Shown here one piece after another: positions 62,412 to 64,000 of a DNA stretch of 64,000 bases. Origin of the DNA: Desulfosporosinus nitroreducens (GTDB lineage Bacteria; Bacillota; Desulfitobacteriia; Desulfitobacteriales; Desulfitobacteriaceae). Each line of letters opens with the position of its first letter. Position 1 is the stretch's first letter. The notes below the pieces were generated by a model. It saw only the letters and a list, made by a program, of their open reading frames with translations. It was not told the origin of the DNA and searched no databases. The stretch lies in assembly GCF_023897015.1 (NCBI RefSeq), contig NZ_JAMHFY010000011.1:62001-126000 (forward strand). The letters are read 5' to 3'. The position numbers and the translations under genes were made by a program.

Positions 62412-62561
62412 ATGGGGACAGATAGTTTAGACTCCGGAGACCATGATAAGTTACATCGGGCATTAAAAAAATCGACATATACAGATGATGCGTTGGGTGG
62501 AGCCATTGGGACAGGAATTCTATGGATCAGGGGCTTCAATTCGAGTTCCGTTTTCACTTAA
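62412..62561 (+). pseudogene. Decayed amino-acid permease (APC family) remnant
   Basis: The frame from ATG 62412 contains LHRALKK and ALGGAIGTGI, the N-terminal signature of APC amino-acid permeases. Between and after them the expected residues appear in other frames: RHIQMM at about 62487-62504 and YGSGASIRVPFSL after about 62520. At least three frameshifts within 120 bases and no later membrane segments show a dead fragment. The rest of 62081-62700 shows no gene. Confidence 0.7.
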
Positions 62562-62709
62562 TTAAGGTAGCATGAGGCTTTGTAGCGTATAGCCTAAATG
62601 ACAAATAAATATATGCAGGATATTTGTGAACTAGGCAAGAACACAAAGTGAAAAAGCGGTATTTCGGATATTAAGATATAAAAGATATTTCAAAAAGGAA
62701 GTGTTTATC

Positions 62710-63975
62710 ATGAGTTTAATTTATACAATATTTGTTCCACACCCGCCCCTCCTAATTCCAGAGGTGGGTCGGGGAGAGGAACGTAAATGTCAAGCGAGCT
62801 TAGACGCCTATCAGGAAGTTGCACGGCGCATAGCTCAAGCGGAGGTTGAGACGGTAATCCTGGTTTCACCCCATGCCCCTCTTATCAAGGATGGAATGAC
62901 TCTCGCAGTGGATAATATTATTCAAGGGAGTTTTGCTCAGTTTGGGGCAGCTCAGGTCAGTTTGTCCTTTGAGAGTGATCTAGTGGTTATGGCACAATTT
63001 CAAAATCTCTCGGGAGTTGTTTCGATACAGGGTTCTATCGATCATGGCGCATTTGTGCCCCTCTATTTTTTACAAAAAGCAGGGTGGAAAGGAAAGGTTG
63101 TTCTCTTAGGAATGCCCTTGGAACGGCCGGAAGAGTATGGTGAGCGTATAGGACAAATCCTCGAGGATTTACCCGGACGCTATGCTATTGTGGCTAGTGG
63201 GGATCTCTCCCATCGTTTGAAAGAGGACGGACCCTATGGCTTTGATTCAGCAGGACCTGAATTTGACCAATTCGTGGTAAACACTCTTCAGAGGGATTCT
63301 AAGAAAATAGACAATTTGTCGGATGCCCTCATCGACAAAGCTGGGGAATGTGGGTATCGGAGTCTCCGCTTGGCGCTGGCAGCTAAAGAGGGAGCACCTG
63401 AAGTGCTTTCTTATGAAGGGCCGTTTGGGGTAGGATATCTGGTGGCAGATTTATATCATTCTTCACCTTTGCCACGGTGGGCGCGACGTTGCCTAACCAC
63501 CTTTTTAAAGAAGGGGGGCTCTGAGCTATTGGACTTAGCGGACATGTCCACACCCGAGTTGACTGGACGGAGGGGATGTTTTGTCACGCTAAAACAAGGC
63601 GGAAATTTACGGGGATGTATTGGAACCACTGAACCCTGGCAGGAAAATCTAGCGTTAGAAATTCAACATAATGCGATTGCTGCCGGAACCCAAGATCCAC
63701 GTTTTCGTCCTGTTCGAAGCGAGGAATTGGATACCATAAGTTTCACGGTAGATGTTCTGGGGGAACTTGAGAAAATTGCAGGACCTGAAGGGTTGGATCC
63801 TTGGAAGTATGGTGTTGTTGTTCGCCAACGTGGCAGAAGCGGACTTTTACTCCCCCATTTAGAAGGGGTCGATACGGTTTCAGATCAAATTAATATTGCT
63901 AAACAAAAGGCGGGGATTCCAGCAGGAGACTCGGTGGAACTTTGGCGCTTTGAGGTTAAGAGGCATTATGAATAA
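62710..63975 (+). CDS. AmmeMemoRadiSam system protein A (MEMO-like plus AMMECR1 domains)
   Basis: 421 residues. Residues about 1-255 are a LigB/MEMO-like domain (HPPLLIPEVGRGEE, VSPHAP, VASGDLSHRL with His residues that could bind a metal). Residues about 265-421 are an AMMECR1 domain with the diagnostic GNLRGCIGT. The family is found with a radical SAM protein and a separate MEMO protein; these may lie beyond the window edge at 64000. Function not established. ATG 62710 has AAGGAAG upstream. Confidence 0.88.
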   Translation: MSLIYTIFVPHPPLLIPEVGRGEERKCQASLDAYQEVARRIAQAEVETVILVSPHAPLIKDGMTLAVDNIIQGSFAQFGAAQVSLSFESDLVVMAQFQNLSGVVSIQGSIDHGAFVPLYFLQKAGWKGKVVLLGMPLERPEEYGERIGQILEDLPGRYAIVASGDLSHRLKEDGPYGFDSAGPEFDQFVVNTLQRDSKKIDNLSDALIDKAGECGYRSLRLALAAKEGAPEVLSYEGPFGVGYLVADLYHSSPLPRWARRCLTTFLKKGGSELLDLADMSTPELTGRRGCFVTLKQGGNLRGCIGTTEPWQENLALEIQHNAIAAGTQDPRFRPVRSEELDTISFTVDVLGELEKIAGPEGLDPWKYGVVVRQRGRSGLLLPHLEGVDTVSDQINIAKQKAGIPAGDSVELWRFEVKRHYE

Positions 63976-64000
63976 TGAAACTAATATAAGTAATCAAAAC

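Overview
The window looks like a low-to-moderate G+C, spore-forming-type Firmicute chromosome, most likely Desulfosporosinus/Desulfitobacterium-like Peptococcaceae (inferred). Reasons: strong AGGAGG ribosome-binding sites with many TTG/GTG starts, a SAM-I riboswitch, a Ni carbon monoxide dehydrogenase, several MtaC/MtgC-type corrinoid proteins with matching methyltransferases, and a sigma-54-controlled catabolic locus. No rRNA, tRNA, CRISPR array or intact transposase was seen.

Layout. (1) 1-2.3 kb: a truncated corrinoid protein behind a PocR/AraC regulator, and a YggT protein. (2) 2.5-4.4 kb: a stand-alone CooS. (3) 4.8-16.4 kb: a first methyltransferase locus, with two corrinoid proteins, a GntR/UTRA regulator, a corrinoid-activating ferredoxin/ASKHA protein, a methyl-THF methyltransferase, a UroD-type methyltransferase, two transporters, a soluble chemoreceptor-like protein and two Cys-rich proteins. 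A shared TGTATATACA operator lies before three of its transcription units. (4) 16.4-34 kb: housekeeping and miscellaneous genes (metA-metY with SAM riboswitch, FluC, LysR, radical SAM, a two-component system, PaaX, permeases, universal stress proteins, an octapeptide-repeat protein) ending in a NiaP-like niacin transporter. (5) 34.4-61.6 kb: a sigma-54 activator, a BCCT betaine-type transporter, a corrinoid protein plus MttB-family methyltransferase, and then the whole nicotinate fermentation pathway known from Eubacterium barkeri: nicotinate dehydrogenase FSLM, enamidase, 6-hydroxynicotinate reductase, and the Hgd, Hmd, DmdAB, Mgm, Mii and Dml enzymes. A MutL/GlmL-like protein, an ApbE-related protein, a soluble sensor and a second methyl-THF methyltransferase are included. 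(6) 61.7-64 kb: RidA, a decayed amino-acid permease and an AmmeMemoRadiSam protein A.

The most interesting idea is that region 5 is one catabolic module for an N-methylated pyridine betaine such as trigonelline (N-methylnicotinate). BCCT would import it, the MttB/MtgC pair would remove the methyl group to corrinoid, the terminal methyltransferase would pass it to tetrahydrofolate, and the resulting nicotinate would be fermented to propionate, pyruvate and ammonia. The transporter and the demethylase each sit behind a copy of the same roughly 0.55-kb regulatory leader. Each leader holds a palindrome, a consensus -24/-12 sigma-54 promoter, a long hairpin, a second sigma-54-like promoter and a ten-codon leader peptide. 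The substrate is inferred from gene content and is not shown by sequence alone.
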